Shown here piece after piece: positions 1 through 7,624 of a stretch of 20,578 bases of DNA (positions are counted from its first letter, which is position 1; the number at the start of each line of letters is the position of its first letter). Position numbers and translations under genes: made by a program. A model generated the notes under the pieces. It was not told where the DNA came from. It searched no databases and saw only the letters and a list, made by a program, of their open reading frames with translations. Source of the DNA: JARIHC01 sp035692985 (lineage in GTDB: Bacteria > Patescibacteriota > Saccharimonadia > Saccharimonadales > UBA4665); NCBI GenBank assembly GCA_035692985.1, contig DASSHG010000011.1, positions 1 through 20,578 of the forward strand, read 5' to 3'.

Positions 1-65
1 GGCGGGCAGCGTAAAGCTTACTATTAGAGCAAGCTAAACGTAAGCGTAATTACCCTATTTAATTT

Positions 66-1895
66 ATGGATGACAAACAGACTGAAGGCGAACGGGTCAA
101 TGTAAGTATCGGCGGTACCCGCTCCGCCGCGCCGGTTGCGCCGTCGGCCGAACCGGAAGCCCCCGCTACCCCTGAAACTTTTCCCGTGCCTGGTTCGGAA
201 GAAGCCCCTGTGGCTCCAGTGCCGGCCGGCGAATCCGAAACCACGCCGGCACCCACGCCCACTCCCGAGCCAGAACCCGCTCCTGCTCCGCCAGCTCCAG
301 GCAGCGTAGTAACAAGCGGCGATGGCACTATCGGCGGCCCGCCGCTGCAGGCTGTAACTTCAAATGACGGACACGGTGGTAAGCGCTGGTTGAAAACCCT
401 GATCACTATAATTATCATCGCCTTGTTGGCTGTAGGCGGCTGGTTCGCTTACAAGCAGTTTTTGCAAAAGAAACCAGCTGCTCCGGCGACAGTCCAGAAC
501 AAGAATATCCCGTTGCTGAAAGTCGGCATCCTAGACGCTGATTACGGCAATCTTTACCCGGATATGTCGGCTAGTGAATACGGTTATCTGATCAATTCGC
601 AAATGTTCGAGGGGCTGGTGCGCTACGAAAATAAGAGCAAACTGATACCCGACCTGGCCAGCAACTGGTCCAATCCCGACGACAATACCTGGGTCTTCAC
701 TATCAAAGACGGCATCAAGTTCCACGATGGCCACACGCTGGCTCCGGCCGATGTCAAATACAGCCTGGATACGGTCATGGCCAGCAATTCCGACTTAGCC
801 CAAACTTTCGCCGGCACTATCGCCTCGGTCGACGTAGGCGGTAACAATCAGGTTAAGATCACCACTAAGCAGCCCGATCCGACGCTGCTCAATAAGTTGG
901 CTTTCCTGTATATTATTGACGCCAATTTGCCAAAAGGCGATAACCCCAGTTTGGCGGGCACTGGGCCGTACCAGATCAAATCCGGGACCACGCCGACTTC
1001 TACCAATGTCCAGATGGTGGCGTTTAACGGCTACCACGGCGGCCAGCCGTCCACAAAAGCGTTGGATTTTGGCAGCAAGGACACCGCCACCGCGCTTGTT
1101 AAAGCTTTCCAGGCCCACCAGTTCAATATCGTTGGGCCGATACCGCCGGCCCAAGCCAAGAAAGTGGCAGGCTCAACCGAATTTGTTACGACTGAGCCGG
1201 ATGTGGATTTCATCGGCTTTAACACTGTCAAGACCGGACCTTTGCAGAATAAACTGGTGCGCCAAGCCATTCGCTATGCCGTGAACCCGCAAAATATCGG
1301 CCAAGCCCGCGGCAACCAAACTACCCCCGTTGGCCAGCTTATTCCGGAAGCCATCCCCGGCTACAATCCGGCCATCAAACCGTATAAACAAAACGTTGAA
1401 AAAGCTAAGCAGCTGCTGGCTCAAGCCGGCTATCCCAACGGGCTGACGCTGACTCTTACCACCTCTGATCCGGCGGCCCAAACAGACGCTATAGTTAACG
1501 ACTTAAAACAGGCCGGCATCACCGTAAAGGTTGACCAGCATAATGACTTTGACGAATTCATCGACTTTTTCAATAGCGGCAAGGCCGAGATGTACACAGT
1601 TGACTACACCAGCGATACGCTTGACGGCCTGGACATCTACACTACTACACTGCCTGCCGCCAATTACAACAACCCTAAACTGACGGACCTGCTGAACCAG
1701 GCCAATACCACGGTTGATCCGGCTAAACGGCTTAAACTGTTGCAGCAAGCGGCCACTATTGTTGACCAGGACGTAGCGGTCGTGCCGCTGACCACCGAAG
1801 ATAATGTCTGGCTGATGGATAAACCCTACGCTATCCAGCAGGATATGCCCAGCTCGTTCATATCCGTTTACTTCTACAAAGTTCAGCTTAAGTAG
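66..1895 (+). CDS. Membrane-anchored ABC-type solute-binding protein, family 5 (peptide/nickel type)
   Basis: The 609-residue protein has three parts. Residues about 20-80 are an extreme Pro/Ala/Glu-rich low-complexity stretch. Residues about 109-129 form one hydrophobic helix preceded by Lys-Arg. Residues about 150-605 resemble SBP_bac_5 (DppA/OppA) proteins, with the MFEGLVRY segment, an FHDG segment and the usual late run of NNPKLTDLLNQA followed by VVPL. Family members bind oligopeptides or similar solutes for ABC importers. There is no lipobox Cys; the single helix should leave the Pro-rich tail in the cytoplasm and the binding domain outside. The ATG at 66 has no clear Shine-Dalgarno site. 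No permease or ATPase gene is adjacent; a histidine kinase follows after 15 bases, so the pair is probably co-transcribed. The family call is firm, the ligand is unknown. Confidence 0.88.
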   Translation: MDDKQTEGERVNVSIGGTRSAAPVAPSAEPEAPATPETFPVPGSEEAPVAPVPAGESETTPAPTPTPEPEPAPAPPAPGSVVTSGDGTIGGPPLQAVTSNDGHGGKRWLKTLITIIIIALLAVGGWFAYKQFLQKKPAAPATVQNKNIPLLKVGILDADYGNLYPDMSASEYGYLINSQMFEGLVRYENKSKLIPDLASNWSNPDDNTWVFTIKDGIKFHDGHTLAPADVKYSLDTVMASNSDLAQTFAGTIASVDVGGNNQVKITTKQPDPTLLNKLAFLYIIDANLPKGDNPSLAGTGPYQIKSGTTPTSTNVQMVAFNGYHGGQPSTKALDFGSKDTATALVKAFQAHQFNIVGPIPPAQAKKVAGSTEFVTTEPDVDFIGFNTVKTGPLQNKLVRQAIRYAVNPQNIGQARGNQTTPVGQLIPEAIPGYNPAIKPYKQNVEKAKQLLAQAGYPNGLTLTLTTSDPAAQTDAIVNDLKQAGITVKVDQHNDFDEFIDFFNSGKAEMYTVDYTSDTLDGLDIYTTTLPAANYNNPKLTDLLNQANTTVDPAKRLKLLQQAATIVDQDVAVVPLTTEDNVWLMDKPYAIQQDMPSSFISVYFYKVQLK

Positions 1896-1910
1896 CGGCG
1901 GGCGGCCATT

Positions 1911-3353
1911 ATGCGGCTCACCATACGCGCCAAAATTATCCTGACCGTCAGCCTGTCGCTGATAGCGATTTTCGCGCTGATCATGTTTTTGCTGGTCCGG
2001 CTGAATGTTGGCCAGCTGCGGACCAACCTGAACCAATCGTCCAAATCGTACGCTTCGCTGGCTACGCCGCCGATCGGCGCTACCTTTGTGCTTTATCAGG
2101 ATTCCGGACGCCTGCGCATAACCCAGCAGGTCAATAAGTTCATGGCGCTCGATCCGGATGTTACCGCTATCAAGATAGTTTCGGTTGACGGCAAGCCGCT
2201 TTACGACAGCAGCGGCCGGAGCCAGCCCATTAGCGATAATCTGGCCGAATCGTTCCAGGCACGCTACATTGCCAACAAAGATGGTTACACCAAAGAGGTC
2301 GTTGAGCCGTATTTCGAGGATTCCGGCGCCCACCGCTACAGCGTGGTATACGAAATATCCACCAAGCGGGTGCAGCAAGGCGTGGCCAGCGTCGTCCGCT
2401 TGATTCTGTATGTGGGCGTAGCTATCCTACTGGTCAGTATCGCGGCCACTTTCTGGGCCTTTAATACGCTGTTTATCCGGCCACTGCGCTCCGTCAGCCA
2501 TTCGGCTGATGTGGTCAGCGCCGGCAACTACAACCAGCAGATTATCGCCAAAAATAAGGATGAGATAGGCAGCCTGGCGCAAGCCGTCAACCGGATGGCC
2601 GAGGCGTTGAAAGCCGACATCAGCAAATTACAAGAAGTGGATAAACTGAAATCAGAGTTCATGATGATTGCCTCGCACAACCTGCGCACGCCACTGACCA
2701 TTATGCGCGGCTATATAGAAATGGCTGGGATCGCCCAGACGGTTCCGGAGCTGAAGTCGGCGGTGAATGGCATCCAAGATGGCGTGGTGCGCCTGCACCT
2801 GCTGTCCGAAGACTTGCTGACTATTTCCTCGCTGGAAGCCGGCGGCGAAAAAATGGAAAAAACACCGGTTGCCGCCCGGCAATTTATTGATTCCGTTGCC
2901 AAAGAGTTCGAGGTATTGGCCGAAAAGAAACGGCTGGACTGGCGCTTTGTAAATAACTTGCCCGACGACTTGAAATTCAATATCAGCCAATCCAATATGC
3001 GCAGCGCCCTGGGCAATGTGATTGATAACGCCATCAAATTCACCAAGGAAAACGGTGCCGTGCGGGTAGCGGCCAAACTGGAGGGCGGACGGCTGGTTTT
3101 CAGCGTAACCGATACCGGCATCGGCATCCGCGAGGAGGAAATTCCGCGCCTTTTCACCAAGTTTCACCGCGGCACCTCCACCCTAACCTATGATTACGAG
3201 GGCGCCGGCATCGGTCTCTACCTGACTAAATTGATCGTCGGCGAGCATGGCGGACAGATTAGCGTCCAGAGCCAGGTCGGCCACGGCTCGACCTTCAGCG
3301 TCTATTTGCCTTTAGCTCTACCCGTGCCCGGCGGTCATCCTCCCGCCGCTTGA
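1911..3353 (+). CDS. Sensor histidine kinase
   Basis: This is a 480-residue two-component sensor kinase. TM1 lies at about residues 8-28, followed by an extracytoplasmic sensor of about 130 residues containing VDGKPLYDSSGR, similar to Cache-type segments. TM2 is at about 162-188, followed by a HAMP linker to about 243. The HisKA phospho-acceptor is His256 in ASHNLRTPL. The HATPase_c domain shows the N box around Asn373 (NVIDNAIKF), G1 at 401-406 (DTGIGI) and G2 at 431-435 (GAGIG). The residue after His256 is Asn instead of the usual acidic one. No response regulator is in the window. The gene follows the solute-binding protein by 15 bases and has no clear ribosome site, so coupling to that gene is likely. 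Its last 59 bases run antisense into smpB; the kinase fold itself ends near residue 467. Confidence 0.92.
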   Translation: MRLTIRAKIILTVSLSLIAIFALIMFLLVRLNVGQLRTNLNQSSKSYASLATPPIGATFVLYQDSGRLRITQQVNKFMALDPDVTAIKIVSVDGKPLYDSSGRSQPISDNLAESFQARYIANKDGYTKEVVEPYFEDSGAHRYSVVYEISTKRVQQGVASVVRLILYVGVAILLVSIAATFWAFNTLFIRPLRSVSHSADVVSAGNYNQQIIAKNKDEIGSLAQAVNRMAEALKADISKLQEVDKLKSEFMMIASHNLRTPLTIMRGYIEMAGIAQTVPELKSAVNGIQDGVVRLHLLSEDLLTISSLEAGGEKMEKTPVAARQFIDSVAKEFEVLAEKKRLDWRFVNNLPDDLKFNISQSNMRSALGNVIDNAIKFTKENGAVRVAAKLEGGRLVFSVTDTGIGIREEEIPRLFTKFHRGTSTLTYDYEGAGIGLYLTKLIVGEHGGQISVQSQVGHGSTFSVYLPLALPVPGGHPPAA

Positions 3354-3762
3354 GTTTTTGGCGCTTATCATAAAGTTTTTTACCCTTGCCGGCCGAAATA
3401 CGTAATTTGATGTAGCGGCCGCCGGTCAATATATCGAGCGGCACGATAGTCCGCCCCTGTTGTTTAGCTGCAACGAGAGCGTCAATTTCGCGCCGTTTGG
3501 CCAGCAGTTTGCGGGCCCGCGTCTGGTCATCCGTCTCAATTAATACGCCGCTGCTGCCGGTAATCGTAGCGTTGATCAGATACAATTCGTCGTTTTTAAC
3601 TGTCACGTAGGCGCCGCGCAGATGGCCGTGCCCCATCCTAAGGGACTTCGTTTCGGCACCGGTCAGCTCCAAACCCACCACCAAAGAATCGCCGAGCTCG
3701 TAATCGTGCCGCGCCCGCCGGTTCCGGATCTGTTTGGTCTGGTTGGATTTCTTCTTAGCCAT
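3295..3762 (-). CDS. smpB: SsrA-binding protein SmpB
   Basis: SmpB binds tmRNA and delivers it to stalled ribosomes for trans-translation. The 155-residue length is normal. Recognised family blocks are NRRARHDYEL near the N-terminus, a GAETKSLR segment equivalent to the usual GTEVKSLR, and the C-terminal GRYIKLRISAGKGKKLYDKR block followed by a strongly basic tail that enters the ribosomal mRNA channel. The ATG at 3762 is preceded by AAGAAGG at a short spacing, and a good promoter places the transcript start only a few bases upstream. The 3' end overlaps the histidine kinase gene by 59 bases in convergent orientation. The tmRNA gene itself is not in the window. Confidence 0.97.
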   Translation of the reverse strand: MAKKKSNQTKQIRNRRARHDYELGDSLVVGLELTGAETKSLRMGHGHLRGAYVTVKNDELYLINATITGSSGVLIETDDQTRARKLLAKRREIDALVAAKQQGRTIVPLDILTGGRYIKLRISAGKGKKLYDKRQKLKRREDDRRARVELKANRR

Positions 3763-3771
3763 AACCTTCTT

Positions 3772-3800
3772 ATTGTAGTCAAGTTGACATAAGATGACAA
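3772..3800 (-). promoter_or_regulatory. Predicted smpB promoter
   Basis: Read on the minus strand, TTGTCA (3800-3795) and TACAAT (3777-3772) are separated by exactly 17 bases, each one base from the sigma-70 consensus. The expected start near 3765-3766 leaves about 3 bases before the smpB ATG. The -35 box overlaps the -35 of the oppositely oriented methyltransferase promoter. Confidence 0.6.
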
Positions 3801-3822
3801 ATCTAAATAATAATGTTACAAT
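3794..3822 (+). promoter_or_regulatory. Predicted methyltransferase promoter
   Basis: ATGACA (3794-3799), a 17-base spacer and TACAAT (3817-3822) form a good sigma-70-type promoter. The expected start at about 3829 coincides with an ATG in frame with the methyltransferase, implying a leaderless message. A perfect TTGACA at 3784-3789 with AATAAT at 3806-3811 (16-base spacer) is an alternative start that would lie near 3818. Confidence 0.55.
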
Positions 3823-3828
3823 ATGTTC

Positions 3829-4536
3829 ATGAACCTATTAGGTGGTGAATCATATGACGACCAGTCTAAAGAATACGCGGCTTTCGCGGACGAATCTTTT
3901 TCATGGCGCTACATTGAGCGGCCCGCGATGGATGAATACCTGGCTGGATATTATGGCCAGGACGTAAACGTGCTTGACATTGGCTGCGGTAACGGGCGAA
4001 TTATTGAGCACCTCGTAGATCGCGGTATCGCCGCCGAAAATATTACCGGCCTTGACCCTAGCCCAAATATGCTGGATATAGCCGCTATGGCGCTACCGCA
4101 AGAAGTAAGCCTGGTACCGGGAAAAGCCGCGGAGATGCCCTTTACCGACGAAAGTTTTAACCTGGTAGTCGCTAATATGGTGCTTCACGCCATGGATGAC
4201 CGGGAACTGGATGCCACCGTAGGCAAAATCAGCGATGTGCTGGTTCCGGGCGGCGAATTCTTATTTATAGATAGCAATCCTCGGGAAGACGAAGAACATA
4301 ATTTCCTAAAACGCTGGATAGCCCGCCAGACCCCATGGGGTACCACGATACGTGTCTTTAACCATGACATGACAGAGTTGCTAGAGAGAGTAGCGCCTTC
4401 CCATGGCCTGGAGTGCGTGCGCAGCGGGCCGCTAGAAGTAGCACCGGAAGGCGAAACTGATGATCCGGCAGAATACGCCCGCTATTCTCTGGGGCAATTC
4501 CGGATTGCCGCGCTGCTGCGAAAATCAGTTGATTAG
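3829..4536 (+). CDS. Class I SAM-dependent methyltransferase
   Basis: This Rossmann-fold methyltransferase has about 235 residues. The SAM-binding glycine motif is VLDIGCGNGR near residues 48-57, followed by the acidic-loop segment GLDPSPNML and the motif IV-like segment FNLVVANMVLHAM, as in the Methyltransf_11/25 families. The substrate cannot be read from the sequence; small-molecule, quinone or tRNA targets are all possible. I prefer the ATG at 3829 over the one at 3823, because the predicted -10 box ends at 3822 and transcription should begin near 3829. There is no Shine-Dalgarno site for either. Its TAG stop overlaps the TAA stop of the convergent glycosidase-like gene by four bases. Confidence 0.88.
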   Translation: MNLLGGESYDDQSKEYAAFADESFSWRYIERPAMDEYLAGYYGQDVNVLDIGCGNGRIIEHLVDRGIAAENITGLDPSPNMLDIAAMALPQEVSLVPGKAAEMPFTDESFNLVVANMVLHAMDDRELDATVGKISDVLVPGGEFLFIDSNPREDEEHNFLKRWIARQTPWGTTIRVFNHDMTELLERVAPSHGLECVRSGPLEVAPEGETDDPAEYARYSLGQFRIAALLRKSVD

Positions 4537-5642
4537 GTTCGGAATTCCTGCTGGGCGACGTTCCACAGCGATGGGTCGTGCAGCTTGACCTCGCGGTAGT
4601 ACCAATACTCGCCGCCCCACAGATAGATCTGGCGCATGCCGCTGGCCCGGCCGTATTTAAAGCGGTCTTTCAGCCGGGTGGCATCAAGCGATTTGTTCTG
4701 TTCGGCCAGGCTGGTTCGCTGGATAGTCTGGCCGTTGGGCGGCCAGGCCTCGGCCTGCAGTTCGCCGATCATCATGTTTTTGCCGGTAACGATTTTTTGC
4801 AGACCGGCTATGAAACCGTAATACCACGCCGGATAAGGATATTCCAGATAGCGGTGCGTCACGCCGGCGTCCCACACGCGTTTGTATACGGAGATGCTGA
4901 ACTCGTTAGGCTGCGGCTGGCCCAGCGGCAAGCCGATGGAATTATTGCTGCGGCCAATAATCACCGGATGGCCGGAGTCGGTTTTTTTAACCAGATTATA
5001 TTCGTCAACCAGACGCTGGCGCGTCATGGCGGTGTCCGGGCAAATACCAAAGCCCTTCAGGAAATATTCATTCTCCAGCTGGTAGCTTTCCAGGGCCGGC
5101 GAGTTTTTATACCTGTTAATTACCGCCCGCATATAGGTTTCCAGCTGGGGCTGCCACTGGCTCTCCGGCTGATTGATATTGATCCAACCTGGCGCGTGGC
5201 ATTCCGGCCAGCGCGGCTGGCGCAAGCCGACAGTCAGGATAATTTTGGCGTGCGCTGTCTCGGCCTTTTGGAACTCCCAATCCAGCTGGCTGAAATCATA
5301 ATGCCCTGCCTGCGGCTCCATGTCGCTCCAATAACTAGTTAGCCGGAACTGCCGGACGTTTATACCGAGCAACGCGTCCATGGTCTTTTGCGGGTTGAGC
5401 CCCAGGCTAGCGGCATAATCGGGAATGAAACTGACGCCTTGTTCTAGCGGCTGGCTGGCCTGGCTGTGGATGTACCACTGGGCGATTCCATACATCGCAC
5501 CGATCAGTACAACTACGATAATAGCCACGATTGCCACTAGTTTATTCCACCAATTTTTGTGCCAGAAGCGGCAACACCAATAAGCGGCGTTCTTTAAGCT
5601 GTTTGTCAGGCGGCGGCTATATGATTGTGTGGGTTTTGCCAT
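4533..5642 (-). CDS. Membrane-anchored glycoside hydrolase-like TIM-barrel protein
   Basis: The 369-residue protein has a basic, Trp-rich N-terminus, one transmembrane helix at about 34-56, and an exported domain resembling clan GH-A (beta/alpha)8 glycosidases. Evidence for the clan is the early strand with VRQFRLTSYWSDMEP and YDFSQLDW (compare the WxxxEPxxGxYDF pattern of GH39/GH42/GH5 relatives), the candidate acid/base Glu192 in LENEYF, and the candidate nucleophile Glu294 in MIGELQAEAW. The catalytic Glu pair and spacing of about 100 residues fit a retaining glycosidase, but I cannot name a GH family or substrate. It is transcribed divergently from a family 2 glycosyltransferase 17 bases away, which suggests a role in surface glycans. 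Its stop overlaps the methyltransferase stop. Confidence 0.65.
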   Translation of the reverse strand: MAKPTQSYSRRLTNSLKNAAYWCCRFWHKNWWNKLVAIVAIIVVVLIGAMYGIAQWYIHSQASQPLEQGVSFIPDYAASLGLNPQKTMDALLGINVRQFRLTSYWSDMEPQAGHYDFSQLDWEFQKAETAHAKIILTVGLRQPRWPECHAPGWININQPESQWQPQLETYMRAVINRYKNSPALESYQLENEYFLKGFGICPDTAMTRQRLVDEYNLVKKTDSGHPVIIGRSNNSIGLPLGQPQPNEFSISVYKRVWDAGVTHRYLEYPYPAWYYGFIAGLQKIVTGKNMMIGELQAEAWPPNGQTIQRTSLAEQNKSLDATRLKDRFKYGRASGMRQIYLWGGEYWYYREVKLHDPSLWNVAQQEFRT

Positions 5643-5647
5643 ATAAT
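5642..5647 (+). promoter_or_regulatory. Predicted -10 element of the glycosyltransferase gene
   Basis: A perfect TATAAT sits 12 bases before the glycosyltransferase ATG, so the 5' leader would be about 6 bases. Its first base is within the start codon of the divergent glycosidase-like gene. No convincing -35 box is seen at 16-18 bases upstream. Confidence 0.45.
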
Positions 5648-5659
5648 GATTAAGAGTTA

Positions 5660-6505
5660 ATGAAAATAAGCATCGTCATCCCAGTATACAACGAAGAAGC
5701 CCAGCTAGGCGCTTGCCTGGAGGCTATTGCCCAGCAGACCGTTAAGCCGTATGAAGTGCTGGTCGTAGACAATAACTCCACCGATGGTACGGCGACGACT
5801 GCCCAAAGCTTTGGATTTGTGACACTACTACGCGAGCCCCGCCAAGGCGTGGTGCATGCCCGCAGCCGCGGCTTCGACGCCGCCCGCGGCGATATCATCG
5901 CCCGGATTGATGCCGACACAATCCTTCCTCCAGATTGGCTGGATAACGTTCGCGCAGTATTTAAAGACCAGTCAGTCGATGCCGTTTCCGGAGTAGCGCT
6001 CTATTACAATGTAGCCGCCGCCTGGCTGTTTAACGCTATTGACCTATTTTTTCGCCGCCGGTTAAGCTGGCAGCTAAAAGACCGTGTCTATCTCTGGGGC
6101 GCCAACATGGCCATGCGCCGCAGTGCCTGGCGGCTCGTCAAGCCGGCCTTGTGCGAATCCGCCGGCATGCACGAGGATTACGACATTGCCATCCACCTGC
6201 AGGAACTGGGCGGCAAAGTAACTTTCGATGAGCGGTTGCTGGCCTCTGTCTCGTCGCGCCGCATAGACGTCAACTACCTCGACTTTATGCGCTATGTTTG
6301 GGTTAGCCCAGGAACTTACGCCCAGCACGGTATCCGCCAGCGCTGGCATATGTACTGGATTGTATTGGTGTGCGCTGTCGGCTACTTACCGGCCCGTATG
6401 CTGCACAGGGGCTACGATCCCCTGAATGGCCGCTTTGCCTGGAGCCGGATGTTCGGCCAGCAAACTACCGCTCCACGCGTCGATCCGACGACCCACGTTA
6501 TCTAA
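5660..6505 (+). CDS. Family 2 glycosyltransferase
   Basis: This GT-A fold inverting glycosyltransferase has 281 residues. It starts with the typical ISIVIPVYNEE strand-loop, has Asp37 in VVDNNS for nucleotide binding, the DXD-type metal motif Asp84-Ala-Asp86 in RIDADTILP, and the acceptor-side ED motif at 172-173 (MHEDYD), which contains the likely catalytic base. A hydrophobic segment at about 230-245 may anchor the C-terminus to the membrane. The donor sugar and acceptor are not readable. There is no ribosome site; a TATAAT only 12 bases upstream suggests a very short leader. It is divergent from the glycosidase-like gene, and its stop overlaps the convergent P-loop kinase gene by 8 bases. 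Confidence 0.9.
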   Translation: MKISIVIPVYNEEAQLGACLEAIAQQTVKPYEVLVVDNNSTDGTATTAQSFGFVTLLREPRQGVVHARSRGFDAARGDIIARIDADTILPPDWLDNVRAVFKDQSVDAVSGVALYYNVAAAWLFNAIDLFFRRRLSWQLKDRVYLWGANMAMRRSAWRLVKPALCESAGMHEDYDIAIHLQELGGKVTFDERLLASVSSRRIDVNYLDFMRYVWVSPGTYAQHGIRQRWHMYWIVLVCAVGYLPARMLHRGYDPLNGRFAWSRMFGQQTTAPRVDPTTHVI

Positions 6506-7007
6506 ATAACCGCACAATGGCCGCGCGGTCAAATTTTATCCCATCAATTTTAATGACTTTTTCATCTTTGGCCGGGGGCTCCAGATGAGCGGCGATCCGG
6601 TCGAACTCTTGTGGCGTCATGCTAAACTCGTAGCCGTTGCGTACTACTTTGGAATGTACGGCCCGGTCGCGGGCCACGCCAGCTGGTGTCGTCAGCCAGA
6701 CGACCACTGTTTCAGCACCCTGTCTGGCGGCAATTCCGCGTAGCAGGTCACGGTCGCGACGATGATTAAAACTCGTATCAAATACCACGCTCCGGCCTTC
6801 GGCTAATAGCTTTTCGGCACGTCCATTAAGTTGTTCGTACAGCTGCTGGCTCTCGGTTTCGTTATGGCTTGGCACGCTAAACATTTTGTGCCGTTCTAAA
6901 TCCGCCCACAAATGCTCGGCGCCGGTCTGCCGGGCAACCAACTGGGCCACGGTGGTCTTGCCGGCCCCAGGATAGCCAACCATAAGATAGAGCACAGGCC
7001 GGTCCAT
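6498..7007 (-). CDS. AAA_33-type P-loop kinase
   Basis: This is a 169-residue predicted ATP-dependent kinase. The Walker A motif is GYPGAGKTT at residues 11-19. A DTSFNHRRDRD segment near 77-87 and WLTTPAGVARDRA near 104-116 fit the AAA_33/zeta-like family of small-molecule or nucleotide kinases, where the downstream Arg residues form the lid. The substrate is unknown. The start ATG shares one base with the TAA stop of the adenosyltransferase gene (TAATG), so translation is probably coupled and the two proteins are made from one message. I see no antitoxin partner, which argues against a zeta-type toxin. The 3' end overlaps the glycosyltransferase gene by 8 bases. Confidence 0.8.
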   Translation of the reverse strand: MDRPVLYLMVGYPGAGKTTVAQLVARQTGAEHLWADLERHKMFSVPSHNETESQQLYEQLNGRAEKLLAEGRSVVFDTSFNHRRDRDLLRGIAARQGAETVVVWLTTPAGVARDRAVHSKVVRNGYEFSMTPQEFDRIAAHLEPPAKDEKVIKIDGIKFDRAAIVRLFR

Positions 7008-7576
7008 TAAAAATCAATCCCTTTATTGGCTAAGAACTTATCATCGAAATGATGTTTGAGTTTGGTCATCTCAGTGGCGATGTCTGCGTATTTGAGGAGT
7101 TTCTGCGGAAAATCGCGGCCGGTCAGGCATAGGCTTGTTTTATCGACACGGCTCTGCATCAGTTTTTCCAGCTGTTTCTCGTCAATTAAGCCGTCGTGTA
7201 CGGCATTATTGATCTCGTCGCAAATTACCAAATCGTAATCGCCGCTGGTGACGGCTTTGAGGGCCTCGGCGTAAGTTTGCTTGGCGGCCTGGCGGTGCTG
7301 CGTCTCGCTGACATGTTGCTCGCTCAGCTCACCGGCTTTATAAAAACCCTTGCCGCCCCTGTAAAAATATAACTGGTCTTTGTAAACCGGCTGGATGTCG
7401 CGCATAAAAACGTGCTCGCTAACACCCCAATATTTAATAAATTGGATGAAGGCTACTTTGTTGCGGTTGCCCAGTGCCCGCACCAGTAGACCCAGGCTGG
7501 CCGTGGTCTTGCCCTTGCCTTCGCCGGTATAGACGATCACCACCGACGGCTTGGTCTTGAAGTCTTTGGAGAGCAT
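7007..7576 (-). CDS. cobO: Cob(I)yrinic acid a,c-diamide adenosyltransferase (CobO/BtuR family)
   Basis: The CobO/CobA/BtuR enzyme transfers the adenosyl group of ATP to the cobalt of corrinoids, making adenosylcobalamin. The 189-residue protein is nearly full length. It has the family P-loop GEGKGKTT at 18-25, FIQFIKYW near 43-50, YDLVICDEIN at 114-123 with the metal/nucleotide acidic pair Asp120-Glu121, LTGRDFP at 151-157, and the terminal ADIATEM...KHHFD...KGIDF block. No other cobalamin gene is nearby, so the likely role is salvage for an adenosylcobalamin enzyme elsewhere. It heads a two-gene unit with the P-loop kinase. A TATAGT at 7593-7588 suggests a very short leader; no Shine-Dalgarno site is seen. 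Confidence 0.93.
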   Translation of the reverse strand: MLSKDFKTKPSVVIVYTGEGKGKTTASLGLLVRALGNRNKVAFIQFIKYWGVSEHVFMRDIQPVYKDQLYFYRGGKGFYKAGELSEQHVSETQHRQAAKQTYAEALKAVTSGDYDLVICDEINNAVHDGLIDEKQLEKLMQSRVDKTSLCLTGRDFPQKLLKYADIATEMTKLKHHFDDKFLANKGIDF

Positions 7577-7624
7577 ATACTCATGGTACTATATTGGTAA
7601 GATTTAATATTTCTGGAGGTGAGC

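Noticed and set aside
1503..2378. Long minus-strand open frame crossing the solute-binding protein and kinase genes
   Set aside because: It runs across the junction of two recognised plus-strand genes and shows no motif or ribosome site.
4578..5342. Long plus-strand open frame antisense to the glycosidase-like gene
   Set aside because: The minus-strand frame has a membrane anchor, GH-A motifs and a tight divergent/convergent setting; the plus-strand translation has no family-like motif and no ribosome site.
6498..7007. Zeta-type toxin of a toxin-antitoxin pair
   Set aside because: There is no small antitoxin gene next to it; it is coupled to cobO and has a general AAA_33 kinase pattern.
7619..7624. 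GTG start for the 77-residue protein
   Set aside because: The GTG overlaps the GGAGG ribosome site that serves the ATG at 7625.
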